Of a stretch of 64,000 nucleotides of DNA, positions 16,437 to 24,888 are shown piece after piece (positions within the stretch are counted from its first letter, which is position 1; each line of letters starts with the position of its first letter). The stretch is from Xanthobacter autotrophicus (lineage in GTDB: Bacteria > Pseudomonadota > Alphaproteobacteria > Rhizobiales > Xanthobacteraceae), in NCBI RefSeq assembly GCF_043194295.1, contig NZ_JBAFVK010000021.1. One strand, given 5' to 3'. The position numbers and the translations under genes are program-made. The notes beneath the pieces are model-generated. The model ran no database searches. It was not told the origin of the DNA and saw only the letters and a program-made list of their open reading frames with translations.

Positions 16437-17500
16437 GGCGTGCTGCTCTTCGCGGTTTGCAGGTGATAGGGGTAGTATTGGGTTTCCGACGCACGCAGAT
16501 CATAAGATCTTGCATAGGCGGCCGATCGCGCGGCCGGAAATGGATCGTCGGAAACGGCGATGCCGTCGGGCAGGATGGTCGGATCGAAATTGATGTCGCG
16601 GCAGGGTCCGTCGCGCTCCGGCTCGATCTTGCTGACGATGAGCGTGCCCACCGTCAGCATGCGCCGGTCCGGTCCCCATGCCTTGCTGGGATCATCGGTC
16701 TCGTCGCCTGGATTGGCGAGGGTGATGTTGAATGTCCAGCGCTGCGGGGCCTGGCCGACACGCGCGGTGATCTCCGGTTCAAGATGGTTGGGGCCGAGCC
16801 GGGTCAGTTCCGCATTCGTCACCGGCGAGACCGGCGCCTGCGGCAGCAGAGACCAGCGCACGGGATGCCGGGCGCCGCTGGCGTCCACGAACAGGAAGGC
16901 ATCAAGGCTATTGTAAGCCTCCTCGGCATAGCTCGTGGTCCAGGGCGCGGACTTCGCCCAGCCGCCGAACCGCGCGAATTCCGGGTGCGCCTGGGTGAAA
17001 CTCGCCATCGCCCCCGGATCGGTACTGTGGGAGGCCTTGAGAAGATCATAGAAGGCCATGGGCGTGGCCACCGGGAAGAACGGCAAATTGATCATCGCCG
17101 TGCGCCAGACCGCACCGTCCGGCGCGGTGATCTGGAGGCCCATGCCCCGCACCCGCACCGTGGCATCGGGTGCGTCCGGGTCGGGCGTGCCCAGGTTGAA
17201 GCGGCCAAGGACTGGATAGGTTCCGCGCGCGAAAACACCAGCGCGAGAGACCTCGGTCCCGGTTCCGTTGGCTTCGAACACCCCGCTGAAGCAGACGCCC
17301 TTGGCATGGTTGCGGCGATGCCCCAGCGCTGGCCCTGACGTCGGCGCCAGCGCCGAGACGAGTTTCGTCGGCGTGAGGCGGCTGGGTGAGAGCCAGCCCG
17401 CCGCATAAGCGAAAGATCCCGCGCCGAGAACGACGACGCCTGCGATCACCGCGAGGTAGCCGATCGTTCGCGCGGGGGAGTGTGGATCTGGTTGGGTCAT
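16433..17500 (-). CDS. Membrane-anchored catalase-family peroxidase
   Basis: A 355-residue, short catalase-fold heme protein. An N-terminal transmembrane anchor (IGYLAVIAGVVVLGAGSFAYAAG, about residues 13-35) places the domain in the periplasm. The distal His is H65 in RRNHAKGVCFSG, and the proximal heme ligand motif R-x3-Y is R325-Y329 in FPAARSAAYARSYDLR. Members of this catalase-like peroxidase group use an external electron donor instead of dismutating hydrogen peroxide efficiently. Overlap with cytochrome b561 supports a quinol-driven peroxidase. ATG at 17500 is chosen because the upstream frame is not family-like. Confidence 0.85.
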   Translation of the reverse strand: MTQPDPHSPARTIGYLAVIAGVVVLGAGSFAYAAGWLSPSRLTPTKLVSALAPTSGPALGHRRNHAKGVCFSGVFEANGTGTEVSRAGVFARGTYPVLGRFNLGTPDPDAPDATVRVRGMGLQITAPDGAVWRTAMINLPFFPVATPMAFYDLLKASHSTDPGAMASFTQAHPEFARFGGWAKSAPWTTSYAEEAYNSLDAFLFVDASGARHPVRWSLLPQAPVSPVTNAELTRLGPNHLEPEITARVGQAPQRWTFNITLANPGDETDDPSKAWGPDRRMLTVGTLIVSKIEPERDGPCRDINFDPTILPDGIAVSDDPFPAARSAAYARSYDLRASETQYYPYHLQTAKSSTP

Positions 17501-17733
17501 GACGCGCCTTCCGCCCGCTTTCGAGCTGAGGGGCCACCGGAACAGCCGGCATCCTTCTCTCATCATCAAACCCCTAGGACAGGAATGGGTGCGGTGCTTT
17601 CTCGTCCGGGCGCCAATGTCCGGATTGCACGCTCGGGCGTGCGCGGGCATCGGGCCCCATTCGGACGGCCTCTCCCCCAGGCCCGACGCGTCCAGCCATT
17701 GCCCCGTAAGGCGTGCAGGGTTATCGTTTAAAG

Positions 17734-17752
17734 ACAATATTCTTGATTGTAT
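17734..17752. promoter_or_regulatory. Candidate operator upstream of the MocR-type gene
   Basis: ACAATAT (17734-17740) and ATTGTAT (17746-17752) form an inverted repeat, 18 bases before the MocR start and between two divergent genes. The same two heptamers recur around a longer perfect palindrome at 19649-19674, upstream of the DUF983 gene. Confidence 0.45.
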
Positions 17753-17769
17753 GGATTTGGGGGCGCGGT

Positions 17770-19152
17770 ATGGCGGGCGGAGACAGGATGGCGCCGTGGA
17801 TCCGTCCGCTCGATCCGGCTGGCGGTCTTCGCTACCTGCAGATCGTTGATCTCGTCGCCGCGGCCGTCGCCTCCGGCCGGCTTCGTCCGGGGGATCGCCT
17901 GCCGCCCCAGCGCAAGCTGGCCGACCAATTGGGCGTGGACCTGACCACCGTCACCCGCGCCTATGCCGAGGCGCGGCGCCGCAACCTGATCGACGCGGTG
18001 ACCGGGCGCGGCTCCTTCATTGCGGTCCGGCGGGAGCCGGGCGGGCCGCTGATGGACCTCAGCATGAACATTCCGCCGGCCCCCAGGGGGATCCGGCTGG
18101 CGGACCTCATGCAGCGGGGGATCAACTCGGTGCTGGCGCGGGCCGACTCCAACCTGCTCATGAGCTATCACGTGGGTGCCGGCTCCCTGGCGGATCGGAT
18201 GGCCGCCGCAGCGTGGCTTGAACCGCTGCTGGGTGTGGTGGATCCCCAGCGGCTGGTGGTGGCCCCCGGTGCGCAATCGGCCTTGTCCGCCCTCATCGGA
18301 AGTCTGGTCGGGCGCGCGGGCGTCATCCTCACCGAGCCGCTCGCCTATCCCGGCCTGCTGGCGGCGGCGCGACACTGGCAGGTGCGCCCCGTTGCCGTGC
18401 CGGCGGACGCGGATGGGCCTTTGCCGGATGGTCTCGAACAGGCGGCGCGGAGCCATGGGGCACGGGTGTTCTGCCTGACCCCCACCATCCAGAACCCCAC
18501 CGCGGTGACCCTTTCCCCGGCGCGGCGGGCGGCGCTCGCCCGCGTGGCGTCGGCGCTCGATCTCATCCTCATCGAGGATGACCCCTACGCTCTGCTGGCA
18601 CCGGAGGCGCCGCCGCCCGTCGCCACCCTGGCGCCGGAGCGCACCTATTATGTCTCCACTTTGTCGAAGGTGCTGACGCCCGGCCTGCGTACGGCCTTCG
18701 TGGTGGTGCCGGACGGCACCGCGCCGGATGCATTGGTCGGCGCCCTGAGGGCTCATGTGTTGATGCCGGCCCCCCTCATGACGGCGCTGGCGACGGACTG
18801 GATCCGCAGCGGCGAGGCTGCCCAGTTGCTTGAGGGCGTGCGCGAGGAGGCCGCCGCCCGGCAGGAGATCGCCCGGCACCTGTTTCCTTCGGCGCGGTCG
18901 CACCCCAACGGATTGCACCTGTGGCAGCCCCTGCCGGCGCATTGGGATCGCTATCGCCTGGTGGAGGCGGCGCGGCGCGAGGGGCTGGGGGTCACGGCAT
19001 CGGACGCGTTCAGCGTCGAGGCCCGCGCGCCGGATGCGGTGCGCATCTCCATCGGCGGCGTGCCCGACCGGGCAAGGCTCAAGGCGGCGCTGGAGAAACT
19101 CGCCGCCATCATGAGCACCCTGCACGCGCGCTATCAGGATGGCGTGGTGTGA
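17770..19152 (+). CDS. MocR-type (GntR helix-turn-helix plus aminotransferase) regulator
   Basis: A 460-residue fusion regulator. Residues about 20-85 are a GntR winged helix (RLRPGDRLPPQRKLADQLGVDLTTVTRAYAEARRRNLI). Residues about 120 onward form an aminotransferase-like domain with TPTIQNPTAVTLS, ILIEDDPYALL and the PLP lysine in YYVSTLSKVLTPGLRTAF. MocR proteins sense PLP or an amine through this domain. ATG at 17770 is used; the ATG at 17788 has a better upstream purine stretch and is an alternative. It is divergent from the peroxidase-b561 operon, which it may regulate. Confidence 0.87.
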   Translation: MAGGDRMAPWIRPLDPAGGLRYLQIVDLVAAAVASGRLRPGDRLPPQRKLADQLGVDLTTVTRAYAEARRRNLIDAVTGRGSFIAVRREPGGPLMDLSMNIPPAPRGIRLADLMQRGINSVLARADSNLLMSYHVGAGSLADRMAAAAWLEPLLGVVDPQRLVVAPGAQSALSALIGSLVGRAGVILTEPLAYPGLLAAARHWQVRPVAVPADADGPLPDGLEQAARSHGARVFCLTPTIQNPTAVTLSPARRAALARVASALDLILIEDDPYALLAPEAPPPVATLAPERTYYVSTLSKVLTPGLRTAFVVVPDGTAPDALVGALRAHVLMPAPLMTALATDWIRSGEAAQLLEGVREEAAARQEIARHLFPSARSHPNGLHLWQPLPAHWDRYRLVEAARREGLGVTASDAFSVEARAPDAVRISIGGVPDRARLKAALEKLAAIMSTLHARYQDGVV

Positions 19153-19191
19153 GGCTACCGGGCGCTTCGTCCTGTCCGGCGTGAACGTCTG

Positions 19192-19602
19192 TCAGGGCAG
19201 CGGCCGGGGCGCGGCGGCTTCGTCCTTGGTGGTCACGCGCTGGCCTTCCTCCGCCTTGTAGAAGAACTGCGAGGCCACGAGCCACCCCTTGAGCGGACGC
19301 AGGGGCGGGATGCAGCTCAGAAGAATGAGCGGCAGGGTGGTGACGAAATGCACCCACATGGGCGGCTCATAGGCCATTTCCAGCCACAGGCCGAAGATCA
19401 CCGCCGGGATGCAGACGAACATCATCACGAAAAACGCAGGGCCGTCCGCGGGATCGGCAAAGCCATAGTCCAGCCCGCACACTTCGCAGGAGGGACGCAG
19501 GGTGAGGAACCCGTTGAACAAATGCCCCTGGCCACACCGGGGGCAGCGGCCGCGAAGGCCAGTTTGAAGGGGAGAGAGCGGGGGCCAGTGGGCGCTGGAC
19601 AT
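19192..19602 (-). CDS. DUF983 zinc-ribbon membrane protein
   Basis: A 136-residue protein. The N-terminus carries two Cys pairs, GRCPRCGQGHLF and PSCEVCGLDYGFADPADGP, expected to hold zinc, followed by two membrane helices (AFFVMMFVCIPAVIFGLWLEMAY and FVTTLPLILLSCIPPL). Those features and the length match DUF983, whose members are often linked to cytochrome oxidase regions but have no firm function. Start at ATG 19602. A perfect palindrome 47 bases upstream probably governs its expression. Confidence 0.82.
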   Translation of the reverse strand: MSSAHWPPLSPLQTGLRGRCPRCGQGHLFNGFLTLRPSCEVCGLDYGFADPADGPAFFVMMFVCIPAVIFGLWLEMAYEPPMWVHFVTTLPLILLSCIPPLRPLKGWLVASQFFYKAEEGQRVTTKDEAAAPRPLP

Positions 19603-19648
19603 GACGGGGCTCGTTTCGTCTTGAGGGTAACGGCACGATACCGCGTGA

Positions 19649-19674
19649 CACATACAATATCAATATTGTATGTG
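19649..19674. promoter_or_regulatory. Perfect palindrome upstream of the DUF983 gene
   Basis: CACATACAATAT (19649-19660) is mirrored exactly by ATATTGTATGTG (19663-19674) with two bases between. The low GC content and location 47 bases before the DUF983 start suggest an operator. Its inner heptamers ACAATAT and ATTGTAT match the dyad upstream of the MocR gene. Confidence 0.55.
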
Positions 19675-19805
19675 CGCATGTCTGGACTGCGTCCGGCATA
19701 CCCTGGGCGATCCGGGCAAATCGGTTCATCTGCGGGGTGAGCCGCCCTCTGGATTCAATAAGGAGAACACCCGTGGCCCATTCCGGACCGGGGCTGGCAC
19801 CCGTC

Positions 19806-20771
19806 CTACGGCACCAGCGCCATGCTGCGCGGGCCGGCTCCGACCGGGATGCGGGCGAGGACGCTGAGGCCCTCAAGGTCGAGGACCGCCACCGCGTCCG
19901 CGAACCATTCGGTGACGTAGGCCCGCCGCCCGTCGGGACTGATGACCACGCTTTCCGGCGAGCCGCCGAGGCGGACGGAGCCGGTCTCGCGGCCGGCGAC
20001 CGGGTCGAGCCGGCTGACGGTGCCCGACTGCTGGTTGGCCACCAGGATGCGGCCGGTGTCCGGCGCGATGGCGAGGCCGTAGGGCATCCGCCCCGCGGCG
20101 ATGCGCGTGACCGAGTGATCGCTCTTGTCGATGAGCGAGACGTCGCCGCTGCGCACATTTGCGACGGCAATGAAGCGCGCATCGGTGCCGGCGTCGAAGG
20201 CGTACGGCGCCTGGCCCACCGGCACGGACGCGAGGCGGGAGAAGGTGGCAAGATCGATGACGCTGACAGCGTTGCTCTCGCGGTCGGCGCTGTAGAGCCG
20301 GCGCGCGTGCGCATCCAGGGCAAGGCCTGCCGGCGAGCGCCCCACCTTCAAGGCTCCCGTCCGGGCGAGCGTCGCGGCATCAAGCCGATAGACCGTATCG
20401 GCCGACCAGTCGCTCACATAAAGCGTGCCGTCGGCGGGATCGGCCACCACGGCGAACGGCTGGCCGCCCAGCCGCGTGGTGTCGATCACCCGCCGGGTTG
20501 CCGTGTCGATGCGTGTCAGAAGGCTGGCATCGGGATGGGTGATGTAGGCGGTCTTGCCATCCGGCGACAGGGCGATGCCGGCGGGGGCCTTGGCCACGCC
20601 GATGCGCTCCACCGTATCGTGCTCCGTGTCGATGACGCTGATCTCGGCGCCGGCCTGGCAGACCACGAACAGGCTCGCCCCCTGCGCCGTCGCCCCCTGG
20701 GTGGCCAGCAGCAGGGCGCCGGGCAGGAGCGCTCGCGCGATCCTCGATGGCCAGCCCGGCCGGCCTTTCAC
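19806..20771 (-). CDS. Secreted YVTN/NHL-type beta-propeller protein at the end of the mxa operon
   Basis: A 321-residue protein with a signal peptide (ARALLPGALLLATQGATAQG) followed by about seven repeats of roughly 42 residues, each with patterns such as PAGIALSPDGKTAYIT, PFAVVADPADGTLYVSDWS and PESVVISPDGRRAYVTEWF. That is a seven-bladed YVTN propeller exported to the periplasm. It overlaps mxaD by four bases, so it belongs to the mxa transcript and occupies the position of mxaE in other methylotrophs; whether it is that gene I cannot confirm. A scaffold or assembly role with the dehydrogenase is inference. Confidence 0.82.
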   Translation of the reverse strand: MKGRPGWPSRIARALLPGALLLATQGATAQGASLFVVCQAGAEISVIDTEHDTVERIGVAKAPAGIALSPDGKTAYITHPDASLLTRIDTATRRVIDTTRLGGQPFAVVADPADGTLYVSDWSADTVYRLDAATLARTGALKVGRSPAGLALDAHARRLYSADRESNAVSVIDLATFSRLASVPVGQAPYAFDAGTDARFIAVANVRSGDVSLIDKSDHSVTRIAAGRMPYGLAIAPDTGRILVANQQSGTVSRLDPVAGRETGSVRLGGSPESVVISPDGRRAYVTEWFADAVAVLDLEGLSVLARIPVGAGPRSMALVP

Positions 20772-21295
20772 TTGCCCTCCAGCTTGGCCTTGAGACCTTT
20801 CAGGCCGGTTTCGAAGAAGGCGGTCATGGCGGCGACGGCGGCCTCGTCATTCAGCTCGTCGGGCGGGAAATTGCTGGTGTCGCCGCGATAGAAGCGGGCG
20901 TCCCACACCACCTCGCTGCCGGCGCCGGCGCCGGAGACTGTGAGGGTCGTGGTGTAGAAGCTCACCGGCAGTGCCTCCGCATTCTCAGTGTTGAGCCGCC
21001 AGCTGAGGCTGCGACCGGCGTCGTCGTAGGTGTCGAGGCCGTCCGTGATCTCGCCCTTTTCCAGCACCAGCACCCGCTCAGCCCCGGGGGCGTTGCCGCC
21101 GGTGGCCTTCACGGCCTTCACCAGGGGATGCCAGGCGCCGATACCGGCGAAGTCGCCCGCCAGTTTCCACACCGCGTCCGGGGAGGCGGCGATAGTGGTG
21201 CGCACCTCGGCCTTCTGCGGCGTCGGTCCATGAGCGGTGGCCGGGACGGCGAAAAGGGCAAGGCCGGCGACGGCAAGGGCGAGGAGTACTCTCAT
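20768..21295 (-). CDS. mxaD: Methanol oxidation protein MxaD (SRPBCC fold)
   Basis: A 175-residue periplasmic protein: signal peptide MRVLLALAVAGLALFAVPATAHG, then an SRPBCC/START-like domain (VRTTIAASPDAVWKLAGDFAGIGAWHPLVKAV, LNTENAEALPVSFYTTTLTV). MxaD is known to help electron flow between methanol dehydrogenase and cytochrome cL. Identification rests on the domain and its place after mxaL. It overlaps both neighbours by four bases. Confidence 0.85.
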   Translation of the reverse strand: MRVLLALAVAGLALFAVPATAHGPTPQKAEVRTTIAASPDAVWKLAGDFAGIGAWHPLVKAVKATGGNAPGAERVLVLEKGEITDGLDTYDDAGRSLSWRLNTENAEALPVSFYTTTLTVSGAGAGSEVVWDARFYRGDTSNFPPDELNDEAAVAAMTAFFETGLKGLKAKLEGK

Positions 21296-22269
21296 GAAAC
21301 GCGGATCCTTGTGGTGGGATGCGGATGGGGCCGGCGGGCATGCAGCACCTCGGCCGCGAAGAAGGCGATGAGCAACGCCAGGGAAAGCCCGGCGGGGAGG
21401 GGGGCGCTGTCCCAGGTGCCCGGCACGGGACGCGGGCGGGCACTGGAGGCAATGGCGGCAGCAAGGCTCGCCGCGTCGGCGAGGGGGGCGTAGGCGAGCC
21501 CGGTCTTCGCGGCCAGCGCCTCCAGATGGTCGGTCCGGACCGCGCTCAGGTGCTCTTCGCCGCTGGCAGCTTCGCCACCCCACGGCGCATTGCGCGGGTG
21601 GAAACCCTCGCGCTCCTCGGAGCCGGTGGGCGGCAAGCCGTGCCGGTTCTCCTGGGGCACGTCGTCCATGCCGTAGAAGCCGATCTCCTGGCCGTCGCGA
21701 TCGAATTTCGGGATGGGCACCGGCGTGGCGCCGCCGACACCAACGATGAGCCCGCGCACCACGCCCGCTTCTTCCTCGAAGGGGGGGATGCCGGAGGCAG
21801 GCAGGGGCGGTGCTTCCTGGCCATCGGTGAAGAACAGCAGGTCGGCGCCGAGCGGCCGGGCGAGGGCGATGCCGGAATAAAGGCCGGCGGCGATGTAGCT
21901 GTCGCCCTCCCAGGCCATGCGCCAGTCGAGATTGGCGATGGCGCCGTCGAGGGGGGCGAAATCCGCGCACACCTCCACCGGCTCGAACAGAAGGAAGCTG
22001 CGCCGCTCGGTGAAGATGCCGAGGCCGAGTTCCGAGCCGCAGGGCAGGCGGGCGGCCAGCGCGCGTAGCCCCGCCTTCACCTCGTCGAGGCGGGAGGCGG
22101 GCCGGCCGTCGCGGGTGTAGTCGCGCACATTCATGGAGCCGGTCACATCCACCACCGCGATGAGACGGAAGGCGGTGCCGCGCGTCGCCAGCCGTGGCGC
22201 GAAGACGGCCGCCAGCGCCAGCGCCAGCGCGGTGGCGAGGAGGACAGTGCGCGGACGGGGACGACGCAT
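21292..22269 (-). CDS. mxaL: MxaL, von Willebrand factor A-domain protein
   Basis: A 325-residue protein with an N-terminal anchor (RTVLLATALALALAAVFAP), a VWA domain starting about residue 40 (LIAVVDVTGSMNVRDYTRDG, a DxTxS variant of the metal-binding site) and a C-terminal membrane helix (AGLSLALLIAFFAAEVL). With MxaA, C, K, R and S it is required to insert calcium into methanol dehydrogenase. ATG at 22269 shares one base with the mxaK stop, which fixes this start. Confidence 0.86.
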   Translation of the reverse strand: MRRPRPRTVLLATALALALAAVFAPRLATRGTAFRLIAVVDVTGSMNVRDYTRDGRPASRLDEVKAGLRALAARLPCGSELGLGIFTERRSFLLFEPVEVCADFAPLDGAIANLDWRMAWEGDSYIAAGLYSGIALARPLGADLLFFTDGQEAPPLPASGIPPFEEEAGVVRGLIVGVGGATPVPIPKFDRDGQEIGFYGMDDVPQENRHGLPPTGSEEREGFHPRNAPWGGEAASGEEHLSAVRTDHLEALAAKTGLAYAPLADAASLAAAIASSARPRPVPGTWDSAPLPAGLSLALLIAFFAAEVLHARRPHPHPTTRIRVS

Positions 22270-22862
22270 CACGGCAGGCCCCGCGGCAGGCCTGGCAGGT
22301 CGGTCCACAGCCGCTTCGGGGTTTCCTGGGCGTCGTCATGCTCCTCCTGCTCGATTTGCGGGAAATCGCGGATGAGCCGCATGGCGATGTCGAGATTGTA
22401 TTTCGCGTCCCAAAAGCCGGGATCGCGGACCAGCGCCGCGCGATAACCGGCCTTGGCCAGCCGCACCAGGGGAATGGCGGGATCGATCTGCGTCTGCTCC
22501 AGATGGCTGATGGCGCGAGCAAGACGCGCATTGGCCAGATCGTACAAGGCGGCAACGGCCAACTCCGTCTGGTCCGCACGGGCGAGGCGGTCAACGAAAG
22601 GCTGGGCTTCGTCGAGGCGGTCGCGCACCATCAGGAAATGCGCCCGCGCCAGCAGCAGCCGGGGCGCGGCGGTCTCCGGCACCGGCACGTCGCGACCTTC
22701 GGCGAGGGCGGCGATGGTGCGGTTCTCCATGGCATGCCAGCCGATACGCGCGCCGAGGGCGGCGAGCACGCCGAGCGCGGCGACGACGAGGGTCGCCAGC
22801 GTGAGGTCAGCCAGCCGGCGGATGGGCCATTTGGTGGACCACGCCCGCGCAACCCATTTCAT
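22269..22862 (-). CDS. mxaK: MxaK, methanol dehydrogenase maturation protein
   Basis: A 197-residue protein with one N-terminal membrane helix (LTLATLVVAALGVLAALGARIGW) and a helical, TPR-like periplasmic part (LLLARAHFLMVRDRLDEAQPFV, LYDLANARLARAI, ALVRDPGFWDAKYNLDIAMRLIRD). Length and position between mxaC and mxaL match MxaK. It ends with one shared base with mxaL and overlaps mxaC by four, so translation is coupled. Confidence 0.84.
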   Translation of the reverse strand: MKWVARAWSTKWPIRRLADLTLATLVVAALGVLAALGARIGWHAMENRTIAALAEGRDVPVPETAAPRLLLARAHFLMVRDRLDEAQPFVDRLARADQTELAVAALYDLANARLARAISHLEQTQIDPAIPLVRLAKAGYRAALVRDPGFWDAKYNLDIAMRLIRDFPQIEQEEHDDAQETPKRLWTDLPGLPRGLP

Positions 22863-23905
22863 GCCGCCCTCCTGATGTGCGCCGGAGCCCGTGCGGCGTC
22901 CCGAGGGCGGGACGCCGGCTGCGCCCCGAGCCCGCGCTCGGCCAGGCGAGCGATGAGGAGGAGCGCCGTCGCCAGAGTGGCAAGGGCATAGGCGGGGCGG
23001 GCGAGGTCGCGGCGCGGGATGCGCTCCACATAGGTGAGCGGCGCGGTCTCCTGCCGGTCGATCTCGGCGATGGCGTCGGCCACCGCCTGCGGGCTCCCCG
23101 CCTCGAAGGCGCGATAAGGCACGCCGAGGCTGCCGAGGAACAGGTTGAGGTGGCGTTCCGGCATGGCCTGGGGGGTGTCCTCGCCCGGTTCGCGGGGTTT
23201 GTCGTAGATGCCGGCCGAGCCGGCGGTGCGCAGGAACAGCCAGTAGATACGCACCGGGCTGCGTTTCACCGCATCCCGCAACGCCGCCTGGACCCGAAGA
23301 TCGATGACCGCCGCCCCGTCGGAGACCAGCAGCACCGCCCGCGCCGCGCCGGAGCCGTCCCGGTCGAAGGTGGAGAAGGCCAGCGCCAGACCCCGGCCCA
23401 CGTCGGTGAGGGCGAGGCCCGGCCGGTCGATGGCGGCCACCGCCGCCGCCACCGCGTCGTGGTGGTCGGTCAGCGGCAGCACCGGCATGGGCGACGTGGA
23501 GAAGGCGGTGACGCCGATGCGGTCGCGAGGCCGGCGGGCGAGAAATTCGGTGATGAGCCGCTTGGCGGCGGCGGATTTGGATTCCTCCCCCTGTCCCGGC
23601 TGGCGGTCAGCGAAGGTGTTGTCCATGCTGGCGGAACGGTCGAACAGCAACACCAGATGCGCGCCCGATCCCACCCGCGTCACGCTCTGCGACGTCAGGT
23701 GGAGGCCCGCGAGGCCCAGCACCAGCGCGGCGATGGCGACGACGCCGGCAGTCTTCAGCGCCACATCCAGCGCGCGGGAGAGGCCATCGCGCGGCACCGC
23801 CACGAGGCCGGGCACGGGCGTGCCCGAAAGCGCCCGCGCCACAAGGGGCAGCAGGCAGAACACCAGCAGCGCCAGCAGCAGAGGCTGATCGACGGCCATA
23901 CTCAT
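22859..23905 (-). CDS. mxaC: MxaC, von Willebrand factor A-domain membrane protein
   Basis: A 348-residue protein. Two N-terminal hydrophobic segments (LLLALLVFCLLPLVAR, TAGVVAIAALVLGLAGL) precede a VWA domain with an intact metal site DRSASM (D89) and later threonine and aspartate positions (LVSDGAAVIDLR). A further helix lies near the C-terminus (PAYALATLATALLLIARLAERG). MxaC acts with MxaA, K and L in calcium insertion. It overlaps mxaA and mxaK by four bases each. Confidence 0.87.
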   Translation of the reverse strand: MSMAVDQPLLLALLVFCLLPLVARALSGTPVPGLVAVPRDGLSRALDVALKTAGVVAIAALVLGLAGLHLTSQSVTRVGSGAHLVLLFDRSASMDNTFADRQPGQGEESKSAAAKRLITEFLARRPRDRIGVTAFSTSPMPVLPLTDHHDAVAAAVAAIDRPGLALTDVGRGLALAFSTFDRDGSGAARAVLLVSDGAAVIDLRVQAALRDAVKRSPVRIYWLFLRTAGSAGIYDKPREPGEDTPQAMPERHLNLFLGSLGVPYRAFEAGSPQAVADAIAEIDRQETAPLTYVERIPRRDLARPAYALATLATALLLIARLAERGLGAQPASRPRDAARAPAHIRRAA

Positions 23906-24888
23906 GCCGTCGCCTCTCGTTGTGTCGGAGCAGCTACCGGCCGCGCCGCGCCCTTGCGCTCGGCCACGGCCAGCCGCCGGGCGAGGGAGAGCAGCGCGTC
24001 CGGTGTCATCTCCACCATGGCCGCGTCAGCGCCCTTGCCGAAGAAGGCGATCCGCGAGGCGTGGAAGAAGTGCGCCATGATGTCCGCCTCCGTGGCGAGG
24101 TGGGGGCAGCCGGCGAGGAAGGCGGGAACGTCATCGGCGAAAAGACGATGGCCGGCGGCGGCATCGAAGGCGCGGTGGAGACGCAGCAGCGCCTTGGAAT
24201 AGGCTTCCGCCGATGGTGCCGCGAGGATGCGCCGGATGTCCCGCGCGGCGGCTGAAAACGGCGGACGCAGTCGGCCGAACGGTCCCCAGCCGCGCAGGAT
24301 GGCGAGGCCGAGAATGCTCGCGAGCCCGACAGCTGTTGCCCCGGCGACGCGCCTCAGGTCGGCGCGGAGCGGATGGGGCAGGGGGGCGATATCCGGTTGG
24401 AGCGCCATGGGATTGGCGGCCCCACCGGCGACGAGGGACCGCAGCGGCGAGGCTGCGAAGTTCCAGGACGGCACCGAGAGGTTCAGCACCTGGTCGCCGT
24501 CGCGGGCGGTGAGCGGAACGGCCGGGATGTCGAGCCCCCGGGTCTCCAGCGGCGCGTAGAAGGTCTGGTAAGAGAGGAGGAGGCGATAGCGCCGGGCGCC
24601 ATGGACCGCTGGCAGCTCAGTGAGATCGGCGCTGCGCAGGTCGAGCCAGTAGGTGACGGGGCGCGGACGAGGCAGACTGCCCGGCTCCAGCTTGAAGCCG
24701 GGATCCAGCGTGACGGCGGCTTCAAGGGTGATCACGTCACCGAGGAAATAGCCGAACGGGCGCGGGGCGAACAGCTCCACCGTCGCCGCGCGCGCCGGCG
24801 CGGCGACGCAGATGGCTGCGCCGAGCAGAATCGCCTGGAGAAGGCTGCGCCTAACGGTGCGCCAGAAAGTCCGCGAGGGCATCGGCAT
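23902..24888 (-). CDS. mxaA: MxaA, methanol dehydrogenase calcium-insertion protein
   Basis: A 328-residue protein with signal peptide (LLQAILLGAAICVAAPARA), an extracytoplasmic domain beginning VELFAPRPFGYFLGDVITLEA, a membrane helix (VAGATAVGLASILGLAIL) and a cytoplasmic helical tail (IRRILAAPSAEAYSKALLRLHRAFD). This layout fits MxaA. Two in-frame ATGs (24888 and 24882) are possible starts; both lie inside the end of mxaS, an overlap of about 35 bases. Confidence 0.84.
   Translation of the reverse strand: MPMPSRTFWRTVRRSLLQAILLGAAICVAAPARAATVELFAPRPFGYFLGDVITLEAAVTLDPGFKLEPGSLPRPRPVTYWLDLRSADLTELPAVHGARRYRLLLSYQTFYAPLETRGLDIPAVPLTARDGDQVLNLSVPSWNFAASPLRSLVAGGAANPMALQPDIAPLPHPLRADLRRVAGATAVGLASILGLAILRGWGPFGRLRPPFSAAARDIRRILAAPSAEAYSKALLRLHRAFDAAAGHRLFADDVPAFLAGCPHLATEADIMAHFFHASRIAFFGKGADAAMVEMTPDALLSLARRLAVAERKGAARPVAAPTQREATA

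Noticed and set aside
17728..19125. Long minus-strand frame opposite the MocR-type gene
   Set aside because: Arg/His/Gln-rich shadow translation; the plus strand encodes a complete known protein.
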